From assembly GCA_024643655.1 (NCBI GenBank), contig JAHEMM010000008.1, positions 18,216 to 63,280 on the forward strand: a DNA stretch of 45,065 bases, in the 5' to 3' direction. The notes beneath the pieces were generated by a model that was not told the DNA's origin, did no database searches, and saw only the letters and a list, made by a program, of their open reading frames with translations. A program made the position numbers and the translations under genes. The stretch is from Chitinophagaceae bacterium. GTDB taxonomy: Bacteria > Bacteroidota > Bacteroidia > Chitinophagales > Chitinophagaceae. Positions 26,297-35,078 of the stretch are shown here, in pieces; positions within the stretch are counted from its first letter, which is position 1, and every line of letters begins with the position of its first letter.

Positions 26297-27598
26297 ATGC
26301 ATTCATTCGAAGTAAGAGGCGGCAAAAAATTAGCGGGAGAAATCATTCCGCAGGGAGCAAAAAATGAGGCGCTGCAGATTATCAGTGCTGTATTATTAAC
26401 ACCCGAAGAAGTTACGATCACCAATATTCCAGATATTATTGATGTAAATCTCTTAATTGAACTTTTGGGCGAAATGAATGTGAAAGTAAAAAGAACAAGC
26501 CGAGATACTTGTATTTTTAAAGCAGATGATGTAGATATTGATTACTTACACAGCGATGCATATAAAAAGAAAAGCGGAAAACTTCGCGGTTCTGTAATGT
26601 TTGCCGGACCAATGCTTTCCAGATTTAAAAAAGCATTTATCCCAAAACCAGGAGGCGATAAAATTGGTCGAAGAAGATTAGACACACATATTATTGGTTT
26701 TGAAAAACTAGGTGCAACTTTTACATTAAATGATGATGGATTCTTTCATCTTGAAGCTCCTAATTTAAAAGGAGCATCATTATTGTTAGATGAACCCTCT
26801 GTAACAGGTACTGCCAATATTATTATGGCAGCTGCTATGGCAAACGGAACCACTATCATTTACAATGCTGCCTGCGAACCTTATATTCAGCAGCTTTGCC
26901 GGATGATCAATAATATGGGTGGAAAAATATCCGGCATTGGAAGTAATATGCTTTCAATTGTAGGGGTAGCCTATTTATCAGGCACTCAGCATCGTATGTT
27001 ACCAGATATGATAGAAGTAGGTTCTTTTATCGGATTAGCTGCAATGACGCAAAGTGATATCACCATTAAAGGTGCTGGTATTGAACACCTTGGTATCATC
27101 CCGGAAAAATTTCAGCAATTAGGTATTCAATTGAATTTTAAAGGTGATGACATTCATATACCTGCACAAGAGAGTTATGAAATACAAACTTTCTTAGATG
27201 GTTCTGTTATGACCATTTATGATCATCCCTGGCCGGGCTTTACACCTGACTTATTAAGTATTGTTTTGGTAACTGCAATACAGGCAAAAGGCTCGATACT
27301 TATTCATCAGAAAATGTTTGAAAGCCGTTTGTTCTTTGTAGATAAGCTAATTGATATGGGAGCAAGAATAGTACTTTGCGACCCGCACCGTGCTGTAGTA
27401 ATTGGTTTGGAAAGAGAACAAATGCTGCGTGGCATTACCATGAGTTCTCCCGATATCCGTGCAGGTGTTGCTTTGTTAATTGCAGCATTAAGTGCGGAAG
27501 GGAAAAGTATTATTCAGAATATTGAACAAATTGATCGTGGTTATCAGGATATAGATGGACGATTAAAAAAACTAGGAGCCGATATTATAAGAATATAA
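26297..27598 (+). CDS. murA: UDP-N-acetylglucosamine 1-carboxyvinyltransferase (Asp-type active site)
   Basis: A 433-residue EPSP-synthase-fold enzyme that adds enolpyruvate to UDP-GlcNAc, the first committed step of peptidoglycan synthesis. Lys22 and Asn23 (GAKNEALQ) are conserved, and PDMIEVGSFIGLAAMT and the C-terminal DIRAGVALLIAALSAEG match MurA. The catalytic loop reads KPGGDKIGRRRLDTH: the position of the usual catalytic cysteine (E. coli Cys115) is Asp121. Natural Asp variants remain active and are insensitive to fosfomycin. It lies 7 nt upstream of a GNAT gene. Confidence 0.93.
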   Translation: MHSFEVRGGKKLAGEIIPQGAKNEALQIISAVLLTPEEVTITNIPDIIDVNLLIELLGEMNVKVKRTSRDTCIFKADDVDIDYLHSDAYKKKSGKLRGSVMFAGPMLSRFKKAFIPKPGGDKIGRRRLDTHIIGFEKLGATFTLNDDGFFHLEAPNLKGASLLLDEPSVTGTANIIMAAAMANGTTIIYNAACEPYIQQLCRMINNMGGKISGIGSNMLSIVGVAYLSGTQHRMLPDMIEVGSFIGLAAMTQSDITIKGAGIEHLGIIPEKFQQLGIQLNFKGDDIHIPAQESYEIQTFLDGSVMTIYDHPWPGFTPDLLSIVLVTAIQAKGSILIHQKMFESRLFFVDKLIDMGARIVLCDPHRAVVIGLEREQMLRGITMSSPDIRAGVALLIAALSAEGKSIIQNIEQIDRGYQDIDGRLKKLGADIIRI

Positions 27599-27605
27599 TC
27601 TGTTT

Positions 27606-28205
27606 ATGTTGATTGATATTTTTAAACAACAACCAGTTCTCGAAAATGAAAGAGTGTTGCTTCGTCCTATCGAAGAAACTGATTTTGAGTTTCTATCTTC
27701 TTTTTCTTTAAACGAACCAGATCTCTGGTTCTATGGATTGGTAACGGCTGCAGGAGAACAGAATCTGAAAAACTATTTAGCTGCTGCAGTAAAAAACAGG
27801 GCCGAGAAAAAAGAATACCCGTTTATCATCTATGATAAAAAGGTAAACGCCTATGCTGGCAGCACAAGATTTTATGATATAAATCCTACCTATCTAACTT
27901 CTCAACTAGGGTTTACCTGGTATGGAAAGGAATTTCAACAAACCGGCCTTAACAGGCATTGTAAATTATTATTACTCACTTTTGCATTTGAAGTTTGGGG
28001 GCTAGAACGTTTAGAGTTTAGAGCTGATGCAAGAAATGCAAAAAGTATTGCTGCTATGAAAGCGATTGGTTGTATTGAAGAAGGAATTCTGCGCAATCAT
28101 ATGCCTACTGTACAAGGTGACAGAAGAGCTAGTATTGTATTGAGCATTTTAAAGTCTGAATGGTTTGGCAGTGTAAAGGAAACACTGACAAAAAAAGTAA
28201 AATGA
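27606..28205 (+). CDS. GNAT-family N-acetyltransferase (RimJ/RimL-like)
   Basis: A 199-residue acetyl-CoA-dependent acetyltransferase. The N-terminus ERVLLRPIEETDFEFL is typical of the RimJ/RimL/Acetyltransf_3 branch, with FTWYGKEFQQTGLNRHCKLL in the acetyl-CoA-binding region and LERLEFRADARNAKSIAAMK as the conserved C-terminal block. Substrates of this branch range from ribosomal protein N-termini to antibiotics and metabolites, so none is assigned. It starts 7 nt after murA and is likely co-transcribed with it. Confidence 0.88.
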   Translation: MLIDIFKQQPVLENERVLLRPIEETDFEFLSSFSLNEPDLWFYGLVTAAGEQNLKNYLAAAVKNRAEKKEYPFIIYDKKVNAYAGSTRFYDINPTYLTSQLGFTWYGKEFQQTGLNRHCKLLLLTFAFEVWGLERLEFRADARNAKSIAAMKAIGCIEEGILRNHMPTVQGDRRASIVLSILKSEWFGSVKETLTKKVK

Positions 28206-28360
28206 AAACAGCGATTTAGAGATGGCATTGTCACAAGATTTTTAGATTGCTTTAATTGTATCAATTGTTAGAAGGAATATTATTTTAGCTTCAAACTACA
28301 TCAGCTAATTAGCAAACTAAAAATTGTTAAAACCAATAGAAAGCTCTAAGTTTTAAAAAA

Positions 28361-28840
28361 ATGACAAACAATATCACATTAACAGTAACAGAAAAGAAAG
28401 ATTTATACTCATTATTTCAATTTCAACTCGATAAAGAAGCAAATTATTTAGCCGCTTTTACACCGAAAGACTCAACTGATGAATCTGCTTACATTGAAAA
28501 GTTTACAAAGCACATAGTAGACCCGACAATAAATATGCGGACTATAAAAGTTAATAATGAAATTACAGGCAGTATTGCAAAATTTGTAATGCAAAATGAC
28601 AATGAGATTACTTATTGGATTGACAAAAAATTTTGGGGACAAGGAATTGCAACAACTGCACTTAAGATTTTTTTAAAAATTGAACAAAGTAGACCAATTT
28701 ATGGTCGGGTGGCATTTGACAATGTTGGCTCACAAAAGGTTTTAGAAAAATGCGGTTTTGTAAGAATCGGAAAGGATAAAGGTTTTGCAAATGCCAGGCA
28801 AACAGAAATTGAAGAATTTATTTATAAGCTTTCAGATTGA
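28361..28840 (+). CDS. GNAT-family N-acetyltransferase
   Basis: A 159-residue acetyltransferase of the Acetyltransf_3 type. The motif WIDKKFWGQGIATTALKIFL is the acetyl-CoA-binding loop and helix, and YGRVAFDNVGSQKVLEKCGF is the conserved C-terminal block. The substrate is unknown. It lies 155 nt after the previous GNAT gene with no recognised promoter, and the two GNATs are only distantly alike, so this is not a recent duplication. Together with the DUF1272 gene it interrupts the murA-gmk stretch. Confidence 0.88.
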   Translation: MTNNITLTVTEKKDLYSLFQFQLDKEANYLAAFTPKDSTDESAYIEKFTKHIVDPTINMRTIKVNNEITGSIAKFVMQNDNEITYWIDKKFWGQGIATTALKIFLKIEQSRPIYGRVAFDNVGSQKVLEKCGFVRIGKDKGFANARQTEIEEFIYKLSD

Positions 28841-28950
28841 AAGTAAATAAGATACTAAAGCCAATATGAAGTACGAATCAAAGGTTTCCTTGATCTTGAA
28901 TGATTGCAATTCTGGTACATTAATTTTAATCATTCAATCAATTATCTGAT

Positions 28951-29241
28951 ATGTTAGAAATAAGACCCTCTTGCGAAAATTGTGGCAAGGCCTTACCCAA
29001 TACTTCTTCAGAAGCAATGATTTGTACTTTTGAATGTACATATTGCGAAAAATGTGTTGTTGATATTTTAAATAATGTTTGTCCTAATTGTGGTGGCGGT
29101 TTTGAAAAAAGACCAACAAGGCCAAGTAAATATATTACCGACCATCCCGAAAGTGTAATTCAAATAATTAAACCAGTTGATATCGAAAAACTGAACAAAC
29201 TGAAAGAAAAATTTAGCGAGATTGACCCTCGAAAAAGGTAA
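28951..29241 (+). CDS. DUF1272 zinc-ribbon-like protein
   Basis: A 96-residue protein matching DUF1272: it starts MLEIRPSCENCGKALPNTSS, continues MICTFECTYCEKCV and has VCPNCGGGFEKRPTRP. Four Cys pairs (CENC, CTFEC, CEKC, CPNC) indicate zinc binding in a ribbon or treble-clef arrangement. A charged helical tail follows (about 70-96). The function is unknown. It is isolated between the GNAT and gmk genes on the same strand. Confidence 0.88.
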   Translation: MLEIRPSCENCGKALPNTSSEAMICTFECTYCEKCVVDILNNVCPNCGGGFEKRPTRPSKYITDHPESVIQIIKPVDIEKLNKLKEKFSEIDPRKR

Positions 29242-29325
29242 TAAACAATCGTCGTTTAGCCATCCTTGATTTTATTAAATTTAAAGAAGTTCTATTTCTT
29301 TTATGAATTTCCTTTTTCTTTGCAC

Positions 29326-29910
29326 ATGGCTGATCGTAAAAATAAAATTATAACAATTGTCGCACCATCAGGAGCAGGAAAGACATCTGTTACAAATCAT
29401 CTTTTACAATCATTTCCTGATCAGCTTGCATTTTCTATTTCCTGTGCCACCAGAAAGCCAAGAAATTATGAGAAAGATAATGTTGACTACTATTTTATTT
29501 CAGTAAATGAATTTGAAAAAAAAATAGATAATGAAGAATTTATTGAATGGGAAATGGTGTATGAAGGAAAATATTATGGCACATTGAAAAGTGAGGTGGA
29601 ACGAATCTGGCAACAAAATAAATCGCCACTGCTGGATATTGATGTAAAAGGAGGTATAAATGTGCAACAATTATATCCCTATAACTCATTATCATTATTT
29701 ATAGAGCCTCCTTCTATTGATGAATTGGAGCGCCGTTTAAAAGCAAGGGGCACCGAAACCGAAGCTTCTCTGATGGCCCGTATCAATAAAGCCAGTTATG
29801 AGCTTTCTTTTAAACAACAGTTTGATCATATTATTCTTAATGATGATCTGCAAAGAGCTTGCACCGAAGCCCGGGATATTGTGGCTAAATTTCTATTTTC
29901 AGATAAATAA
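29326..29910 (+). CDS. gmk: Guanylate kinase
   Basis: A 194-residue cytoplasmic kinase that converts GMP to GDP. The P-loop APSGAGKTS lies near residues 11-19, followed by the GMP-binding SCATRKPR and DNVDYYFIS, then YGTLKSEVE and the lid arginines in KARGTETEASLMARINKA. The start is ATG 29326; an in-frame TTG 20 codons upstream adds an unsupported extension. A TTTCTTTG (29315-29322, one mismatch to the minus-7 box) ends 4 nt before the ATG. Confidence 0.95.
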   Translation: MADRKNKIITIVAPSGAGKTSVTNHLLQSFPDQLAFSISCATRKPRNYEKDNVDYYFISVNEFEKKIDNEEFIEWEMVYEGKYYGTLKSEVERIWQQNKSPLLDIDVKGGINVQQLYPYNSLSLFIEPPSIDELERRLKARGTETEASLMARINKASYELSFKQQFDHIILNDDLQRACTEARDIVAKFLFSDK

Positions 29911-29953
29911 ACTGCTAATTCTACAATAAATAGTTCTTATCTATCTTCGCAAC

Positions 29954-31204
29954 ATGATAGAATGGAGTGCAATTTTACTATTTGTCATTACACTTGTAGT
30001 AATGGGATTTTTCTCAGGAATTGAAATGGCATACTATAGTGCCAATAGGTTGAATATTGAGATCAAAAAAAATCAGGGAGGTAATACAGGAATATTATTA
30101 TCCAAGTTTATTGAGTCCCCAGCCAAGTTTATCGGAACAACATTGATTGGCTACACCGTTTTTCTAGTACTACTTAGTTTACAGATAAGCAAAGTAATGG
30201 CGCCTGTCTGGAAGAAATTAAATGTTGGTTCTGCCACTATTTATTTAATAATAGAAATTGCTTTGGCCACTTTTGTAGTATTACTATTTGCAGAATTTAT
30301 TCCAAGGGCTATATACCGTTCTAAAAGCAACACTTTGTTGGGCAAGCTGGCATCAATCACCAATTTATTTTATGCATTATTTAGCCCGATAGCTGCCGGA
30401 TTAATTTATATATCTGAGTGGATTTTAAAGTATCTCTTCAATATACGATTGGATAAAAACAAAGAACCCATCAACCGTCGTGACTTAAAACATCTTTTTG
30501 TTATGACCCCCGAAGATGAACGACAAGAAAGGAATACACAGTTGATGGAGAATGCTCAGGAGCTGCCAAAAGTAAAGATCCGGCAATGCCTGGTTCCCCG
30601 TAAGGAAATTGTAGGAATTGAGGAGTCTTCATCAAAGGAAGATTTAGCAAATAAATTTATCGAAACCAAGCTTAGCAGACTCATTGTTTATAAAGAAAAC
30701 ATTGATCAGATTGTTGGCTATGTTCACCAGCTTGATATGTTTAAAAAGCCAGAAAGTATAGAGGATGTATTAATATCAATTCCTGCAGTACCAGAAAGTA
30801 TGAGTGCTTCTGGCCTTATTACCAAATTTGCAAAAGAAAGAAAAAGTATAGCATGGGTTGTAGATGAATTTGGTGGTACAGCCGGAATCATTACAATGGA
30901 AGATGTGCTTGAAGAACTTTTTGGAGAGATTCATGATGAATATGATACAGAGAGTTTTGTAGATAAGCAATTATCTGAAAATGAGTTTATGTTTTCAGGG
31001 CGATTGGAACTCGATTTTTTGAATGAAAAATATGGTTTTGAATTTAATGATAGCGAATCGGAAACGCTATCAGGTTATATTATTAACCATCATGAAAAAA
31101 TTCCCGAACAGAAGGAACGTATTATAATCGATGATTTTGAATTTGATATTTTACATGTAAGTGATACCCGCATTGAAATGGTAAAAATGAAAAAGTTGAA
31201 ATAG
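29954..31204 (+). CDS. CNNM/CorC-HlyC family membrane protein (GldE-like)
   Basis: A 416-residue inner-membrane protein. Residues about 1-160 form the CNNM (DUF21) transmembrane domain with GFFSGIEMAYYSANRLNIEI at the first helix. A CBS pair follows (about 195-320; RQCLVPRKEIVGIEESSS and FGGTAGIITMEDVLEELFGE), then a CorC_HlyC domain (about 330-412). Relatives transport or regulate Mg2+/Co2+, and the Bacteroidota member GldE is linked to gliding motility; this protein has the GldE layout, but assignment is uncertain. A TATCTTCG ends 5 nt before the ATG, so the mRNA may be leaderless. Confidence 0.88.
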   Translation: MIEWSAILLFVITLVVMGFFSGIEMAYYSANRLNIEIKKNQGGNTGILLSKFIESPAKFIGTTLIGYTVFLVLLSLQISKVMAPVWKKLNVGSATIYLIIEIALATFVVLLFAEFIPRAIYRSKSNTLLGKLASITNLFYALFSPIAAGLIYISEWILKYLFNIRLDKNKEPINRRDLKHLFVMTPEDERQERNTQLMENAQELPKVKIRQCLVPRKEIVGIEESSSKEDLANKFIETKLSRLIVYKENIDQIVGYVHQLDMFKKPESIEDVLISIPAVPESMSASGLITKFAKERKSIAWVVDEFGGTAGIITMEDVLEELFGEIHDEYDTESFVDKQLSENEFMFSGRLELDFLNEKYGFEFNDSESETLSGYIINHHEKIPEQKERIIIDDFEFDILHVSDTRIEMVKMKKLK

Positions 31205-31269
31205 AAAAGCAATAAGTTGAAAGTAATTAGTCTTAAGCTTTCAATTAGTACCTACTCCTTTTGTTGACT

Positions 31270-31302
31270 TTTGAGTATTCACCATTCGCCTCCTTATCTT
31301 TG
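31270..31302 (+). promoter_or_regulatory. Predicted promoter of tatC
   Basis: TTTG (31270-31273), a 21-nt spacer, and TATCTTTG (31295-31302): a complete match to the Bacteroidota consensus and one of the two best-formed promoters in the window. The start point near 31307 gives a leader of about 17 nt. Confidence 0.65.
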
Positions 31303-31323
31303 CCTCTCTTTTGAAAACAACAC

Positions 31324-32178
31324 ATGGCATTACTCGATTTTATCAAGAAGCGAAAAAAGGATCCAAAGGCAGAAATGTCTTTTATCGACCATTTAGAAGA
31401 TTTAAGATGGCATGTGATACGATCTGTAATTGCCATTTTGCTCGGCTCAATTATCGTTTTTATTTATGTTGATTTTGTGGTAAATGAAGTATTATTTGCC
31501 CCTACCCGTGCCGATTTTATTTCGGCCCGTTGGCTGTGCAGTCTTGGTCATAAAATTGGTATTGGTGATACATTGTGTTTTCAGCAAGTAGATGTAAAAT
31601 TTCTGGAAACAACAATGACCGGACAATTCATTGCATCATTTACATTGGCTTTTATTGGCGGTTTCATTCTTGCGTTCCCCTATATCTTCTGGGAATTTTG
31701 GAAATTCTTACGCCCAGCACTATCTGAAAAAGAATTAAAAAAAACCCGGGGAGTAATATTTTGGGTGTCGATTTTATTTTTCACGGGAGTAGCTTTTGGT
31801 TATTATATCCTCACACCATTTATGGTGAATTTTTATTTCAACTATAAGTTGAGTCCGCAGATACAGATCATGCCTACATTTTCTGATTATTTGGAAAATC
31901 TTATTTATACAACTGTAGGCATTGGTATTTTATTCCAGATGCCTCTTTTGGTTATGGTATTAGCAAGAATTGGTATTGTTACTGCAAAATTTCTAAGGAA
32001 ATATAGAAGACATGCTTTTGTGGTGATTTTGATAGCTGCTGCAATCATTACTCCTTCTACAGATCCGTTTAGCTTAACAATTGTTACTATCCCATTGTAT
32101 TTGCTGTTTGAAGCCAGCATTATTATCGCTTCCCGCATCAATAAAAGTCAGCAAAAAGAAGAAGAAGAATGGAGCTAA
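31324..32178 (+). CDS. tatC: Twin-arginine translocase subunit TatC
   Basis: A 284-residue inner-membrane protein with six helices, the receptor for twin-arginine signal peptides that export folded proteins. The cytoplasmic N-terminus contains the family signature MSFIDHLEDLRWHVIRS, and FWKFLRPALSEKELKKTRG is the conserved first cytoplasmic loop. The extended first periplasmic loop (about 52-95) is usual for Bacteroidota. No tatA is adjacent. rpiB follows 82 nt downstream. Confidence 0.95.
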   Translation: MALLDFIKKRKKDPKAEMSFIDHLEDLRWHVIRSVIAILLGSIIVFIYVDFVVNEVLFAPTRADFISARWLCSLGHKIGIGDTLCFQQVDVKFLETTMTGQFIASFTLAFIGGFILAFPYIFWEFWKFLRPALSEKELKKTRGVIFWVSILFFTGVAFGYYILTPFMVNFYFNYKLSPQIQIMPTFSDYLENLIYTTVGIGILFQMPLLVMVLARIGIVTAKFLRKYRRHAFVVILIAAAIITPSTDPFSLTIVTIPLYLLFEASIIIASRINKSQQKEEEEWS

Positions 32179-32260
32179 ATAAAAAGGTTGTCGAAAGTTG
32201 TGCATAAGAAGTTTCTTAACTTTACTATACTACATTAAACAATTGACTAAATTATTAGCT

Positions 32261-32716
32261 ATGCATTCTCCATTTGACCTTAGCAAACCCATCGCAATAG
32301 GCAGTGATCATGCCGGATATGACTACAAGGAAGATTTGATCTCTTTTCTGGAAGGAAAGGGATTAACATTTAAAGATTTTGGCACACATAGTAAAGACTC
32401 GGTTGATTATGCTGATTTTGCTCACCCTGTTGCCACTGCTGTAGAAAATGGAAAAGCCGCCTTTGGTATATTAGTTTGTGGTAGTGCTAATGGTGTTGCA
32501 ATGACAGCCAATAAACATCAAGGTATTAGAGCAGCGATTTGTTGGGGAGAAGAATTAGCAAAATTGGCCAGGAGTCACAATGATGCGAATATCATTTGCA
32601 TTCCAGCAAGATTTGTAAGAGAGGGCGATGCAGAGAAAATGGTAGCTCACTTTATTACGACAGATTTTGAAGGTGGGAGACATAAAAACCGGGTAGATAA
32701 AATAGCTTGTTCCTGA
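32261..32716 (+). CDS. rpiB: Ribose 5-phosphate isomerase B
   Basis: A 151-residue cytoplasmic RpiB/LacAB-family isomerase that interconverts ribose 5-phosphate and ribulose 5-phosphate. The motifs IAIGSDHAGYDYKEDL, SVDYADFAHPVA and LVCGSANGVAMTANKHQGIR (catalytic cysteine in VCGS) are complete, and the ARSHNDANIICIPARF block is conserved. The start is ATG 32261 (MHSPFDLSKP); a TTG 21 codons upstream is unlikely. Confidence 0.95.
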   Translation: MHSPFDLSKPIAIGSDHAGYDYKEDLISFLEGKGLTFKDFGTHSKDSVDYADFAHPVATAVENGKAAFGILVCGSANGVAMTANKHQGIRAAICWGEELAKLARSHNDANIICIPARFVREGDAEKMVAHFITTDFEGGRHKNRVDKIACS

Positions 32717-32830
32717 TTTTTTTGTTCGATTGCCAATCATCAACTTTTCCCTTTCATTATTCTGGAAGGGATTATTTTTACCTGTAAGTATAAGTTTTAG
32801 CGAAATACTAATAACACACAATCAAAAATT

Positions 32831-34369
32831 ATGTCAAAAAGAATCCTCGTTTATTTTTTATTGATGCTGCCATTCATTTCAATGGCACAAAAAAAAGACA
32901 AGCATGCAAAAAATATTGCTGCAACCATTACAGTTGATGATATGAAGAAGCACCTCTACATTATTGCCGGTCCTGAGATGGAAGGAAGAAATACTCCTTC
33001 TGAGGGACTGAATAAAGCTGCAGATTATATAGAATCACAATTCAAAGCCATGGGGCTAGCGCCGGGAAACAATGGAAGTTATCGTCAATATTATAACCTC
33101 TACAAAGATTCAATGATTGGATCCACGATGAATATCAATGGCGTTACAATGGAATTAAATAAAGATTTCCAACCTCAGGCCAGTAATTATGCTGCCGAAA
33201 TGCGTTTTTCAGAAGCAGTCTTTGCCGGTTATGGAATCAGCGAACCAGGAAATAGAGATGATTACAAAGATTTGGATGTTGCTGGAAAGCTGGTCATTAT
33301 TGCTGATGGAAGCCCTTCTGATTTTAAATCAGAGTTAAGAGGTTTTGCTTCGCCAACCAGTTCTTTTGGTAAAATAAATGCTGCTATGAATAAAGGAGCT
33401 GCTGGCTTACTGATTATTTATAATAATTTTCCCAGAAGTGAAATGAGAGTCAACAATAATTGGGGATTAAACAGTTTTAGACCAACACAAATGCCATTGA
33501 CATTTAATATATCCGAAAACGTTATTGCAAAAATCATGGGCGAAGATGGCAAGAATATTTTTTCAAAATTAAAAGAAGGAACGCTGGCGAGTAAAACCTA
33601 TTCTGTGGAAATAGAAATAGGATTTGCTAAGCAAACGCAAACTACTACCGCATCAAATGTAATTGGCATAGTAGAAGGAACTGATTTGAAGGACGAATAT
33701 GTTTTCATTACCAGCCATTACGACCATCTTGGAAAAAGAGGGGATGTAATATATTATGGAGCAGATGATGATGGATCGGGAACAACTGGTGTTTTGGAAA
33801 TGGCTGAAGCATTTGCCAAAGCAAAAGAAATGGGCAAGGGGCCTCGCAGAACGATGGTATTTATGACCGTTAGTGGCGAAGAAAAAGGATTATGGGGTTC
33901 CGCCTATTATGCTAATCATCCAATATATCCTTTAGATAAAACAACAGTCGATCTGAATATTGACATGATTGGCCGAACTGATTCAAGTCGTCATTATGGA
34001 GATACGTTGAATTATATATATGTCGTTGGTGATGACAAAATAAGTAGTGACCTGAAAGTTATCAGTGAACAAGCAAATAAACTGTATGCCAAATTAGAAT
34101 TGGATTATAAATTCAATGACCCCAATGACCGTAACAGAATTTATTTTCGTAGTGACCATTACAACTTTGCCGCGAAAGGAGTTCCTATTATCTTTTATTA
34201 TGATGGTATGTTAAAAGCTGATTATCATAAACCAACAGATACACCCGATAAAATCAATTATCCATTGATGGTAAAAAGAACGCAATTGGTATTTTATACT
34301 GCCTGGGAAATGGCCAACAGAAATGAAATGTTGAAAAGAGATATGAAATTAGAAATACCAAAAAGATGA
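32831..34369 (+). CDS. Secreted M28-family metallopeptidase
   Basis: A 512-residue exported zinc peptidase, probably periplasmic, with a signal peptide (MSKRILVYFLLMLPFISMAQ). Two-zinc ligands are visible: His296 (TSHYDHLG), Asp in ADDDGSG (312-314), Glu350/Glu351 (VSGEEKG), Asp378 (NIDMIGR) and a C-terminal His in FRSDHYNFA. A PA-like insert (about 125-260) precedes the catalytic core. M28 enzymes are aminopeptidases or glutamate carboxypeptidases; specificity cannot be read here. It ends at a hairpin terminator. Confidence 0.92.
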   Translation: MSKRILVYFLLMLPFISMAQKKDKHAKNIAATITVDDMKKHLYIIAGPEMEGRNTPSEGLNKAADYIESQFKAMGLAPGNNGSYRQYYNLYKDSMIGSTMNINGVTMELNKDFQPQASNYAAEMRFSEAVFAGYGISEPGNRDDYKDLDVAGKLVIIADGSPSDFKSELRGFASPTSSFGKINAAMNKGAAGLLIIYNNFPRSEMRVNNNWGLNSFRPTQMPLTFNISENVIAKIMGEDGKNIFSKLKEGTLASKTYSVEIEIGFAKQTQTTTASNVIGIVEGTDLKDEYVFITSHYDHLGKRGDVIYYGADDDGSGTTGVLEMAEAFAKAKEMGKGPRRTMVFMTVSGEEKGLWGSAYYANHPIYPLDKTTVDLNIDMIGRTDSSRHYGDTLNYIYVVGDDKISSDLKVISEQANKLYAKLELDYKFNDPNDRNRIYFRSDHYNFAAKGVPIIFYYDGMLKADYHKPTDTPDKINYPLMVKRTQLVFYTAWEMANRNEMLKRDMKLEIPKR

Positions 34370-34393
34370 TATAAGACAGATAAAAGATTTATA

Positions 34394-34419
34394 AAAAGCG
34401 AAGCAAATACTTCGCTTTT
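34394..34419 (+). terminator. Terminator of the M28 peptidase gene
   Basis: AAAAGCGAAG (34394-34403) pairs with CTTCGCTTTT (34410-34419) around CAAATA, with a T-rich tail. Confidence 0.85.
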
Positions 34420-34454
34420 ATATTTATATTTTCAATTATTAATTGGATCACAGT

Positions 34455-34886
34455 ATGGATACGAATGATTCTCAAGAGGATATTGTTTCAGATTATTATG
34501 ATGATTACAAGCAAACGCAAAAGGAGATATTTGAAGCAGATGTCATCAAAGTAAGAAACGCCATTGTTTGGATTGGTGGATTATTATTTGCCAGCGACTT
34601 GTTAGGACTTGCAATAGCTAATCTTATCGTTTTAGAAAATGTCTTGTATGCACTTCTTTTTCCGGCTATATTTATCGCTTTTGGGTTGCTGGCGATGAAG
34701 CAACCTCTGATCAGTATTGTGCTTTCAATAGTATTATTTGGTATCATCATCTTCATTACTATCCGGGCTTATGGTAGTCGGGCTGCCATCAATGGCATAT
34801 TAATAAAAGCCATCATAGTTTATCTGCTCATTAGTGGCTTTCAAAGTGCCAAATCTGCCGAATTAGCCAGAAAAGAATTTAAATAA
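34455..34886 (+). CDS. Small hydrophobic membrane protein, unknown function
   Basis: A 143-residue protein from ATG 34455. An acidic, tyrosine-rich soluble N-terminus (about 1-30, DTNDSQEDIVSDYYDDYKQT) precedes about four predicted membrane helices (residues about 38-60, 64-82, 86-105 and 115-132), and a short basic tail ends AELARKEFK. I recognise no family. An upstream in-frame TTG (34443) is less likely. It sits alone between two terminators, about 85 nt after the M28 gene. Confidence 0.7.
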   Translation: MDTNDSQEDIVSDYYDDYKQTQKEIFEADVIKVRNAIVWIGGLLFASDLLGLAIANLIVLENVLYALLFPAIFIAFGLLAMKQPLISIVLSIVLFGIIIFITIRAYGSRAAINGILIKAIIVYLLISGFQSAKSAELARKEFK

Positions 34887-35026
34887 TGCTTCTTTAATCA
34901 ATCTTCCTCAAAAAATATTTTTTTTAAACCTCAGGCATCTGAAATAGTCTATTCTACGTTAATAGTATTGCGTAGTGTGAAAATTATTATCCTATAAAAA
35001 TTTAATCCAGGCCTTTCTATATAAAT

Positions 35027-35061
35027 AAATCCCGACCAATTAGTTTTGATCGGGATTTTTT
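35027..35061. terminator. Intrinsic terminator between convergent genes
   Basis: AAATCCCGA (35027-35035) pairs with TCGGGATTT (35050-35058), with a T-run to 35061 on the plus strand and a weaker T-rich tail on the minus strand. It lies between the small membrane protein (+) and the deoxyhypusine-synthase-like gene (-) and could serve both. Confidence 0.8.
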
Positions 35062-35078
35062 ATACAAGTAAACTTTTT

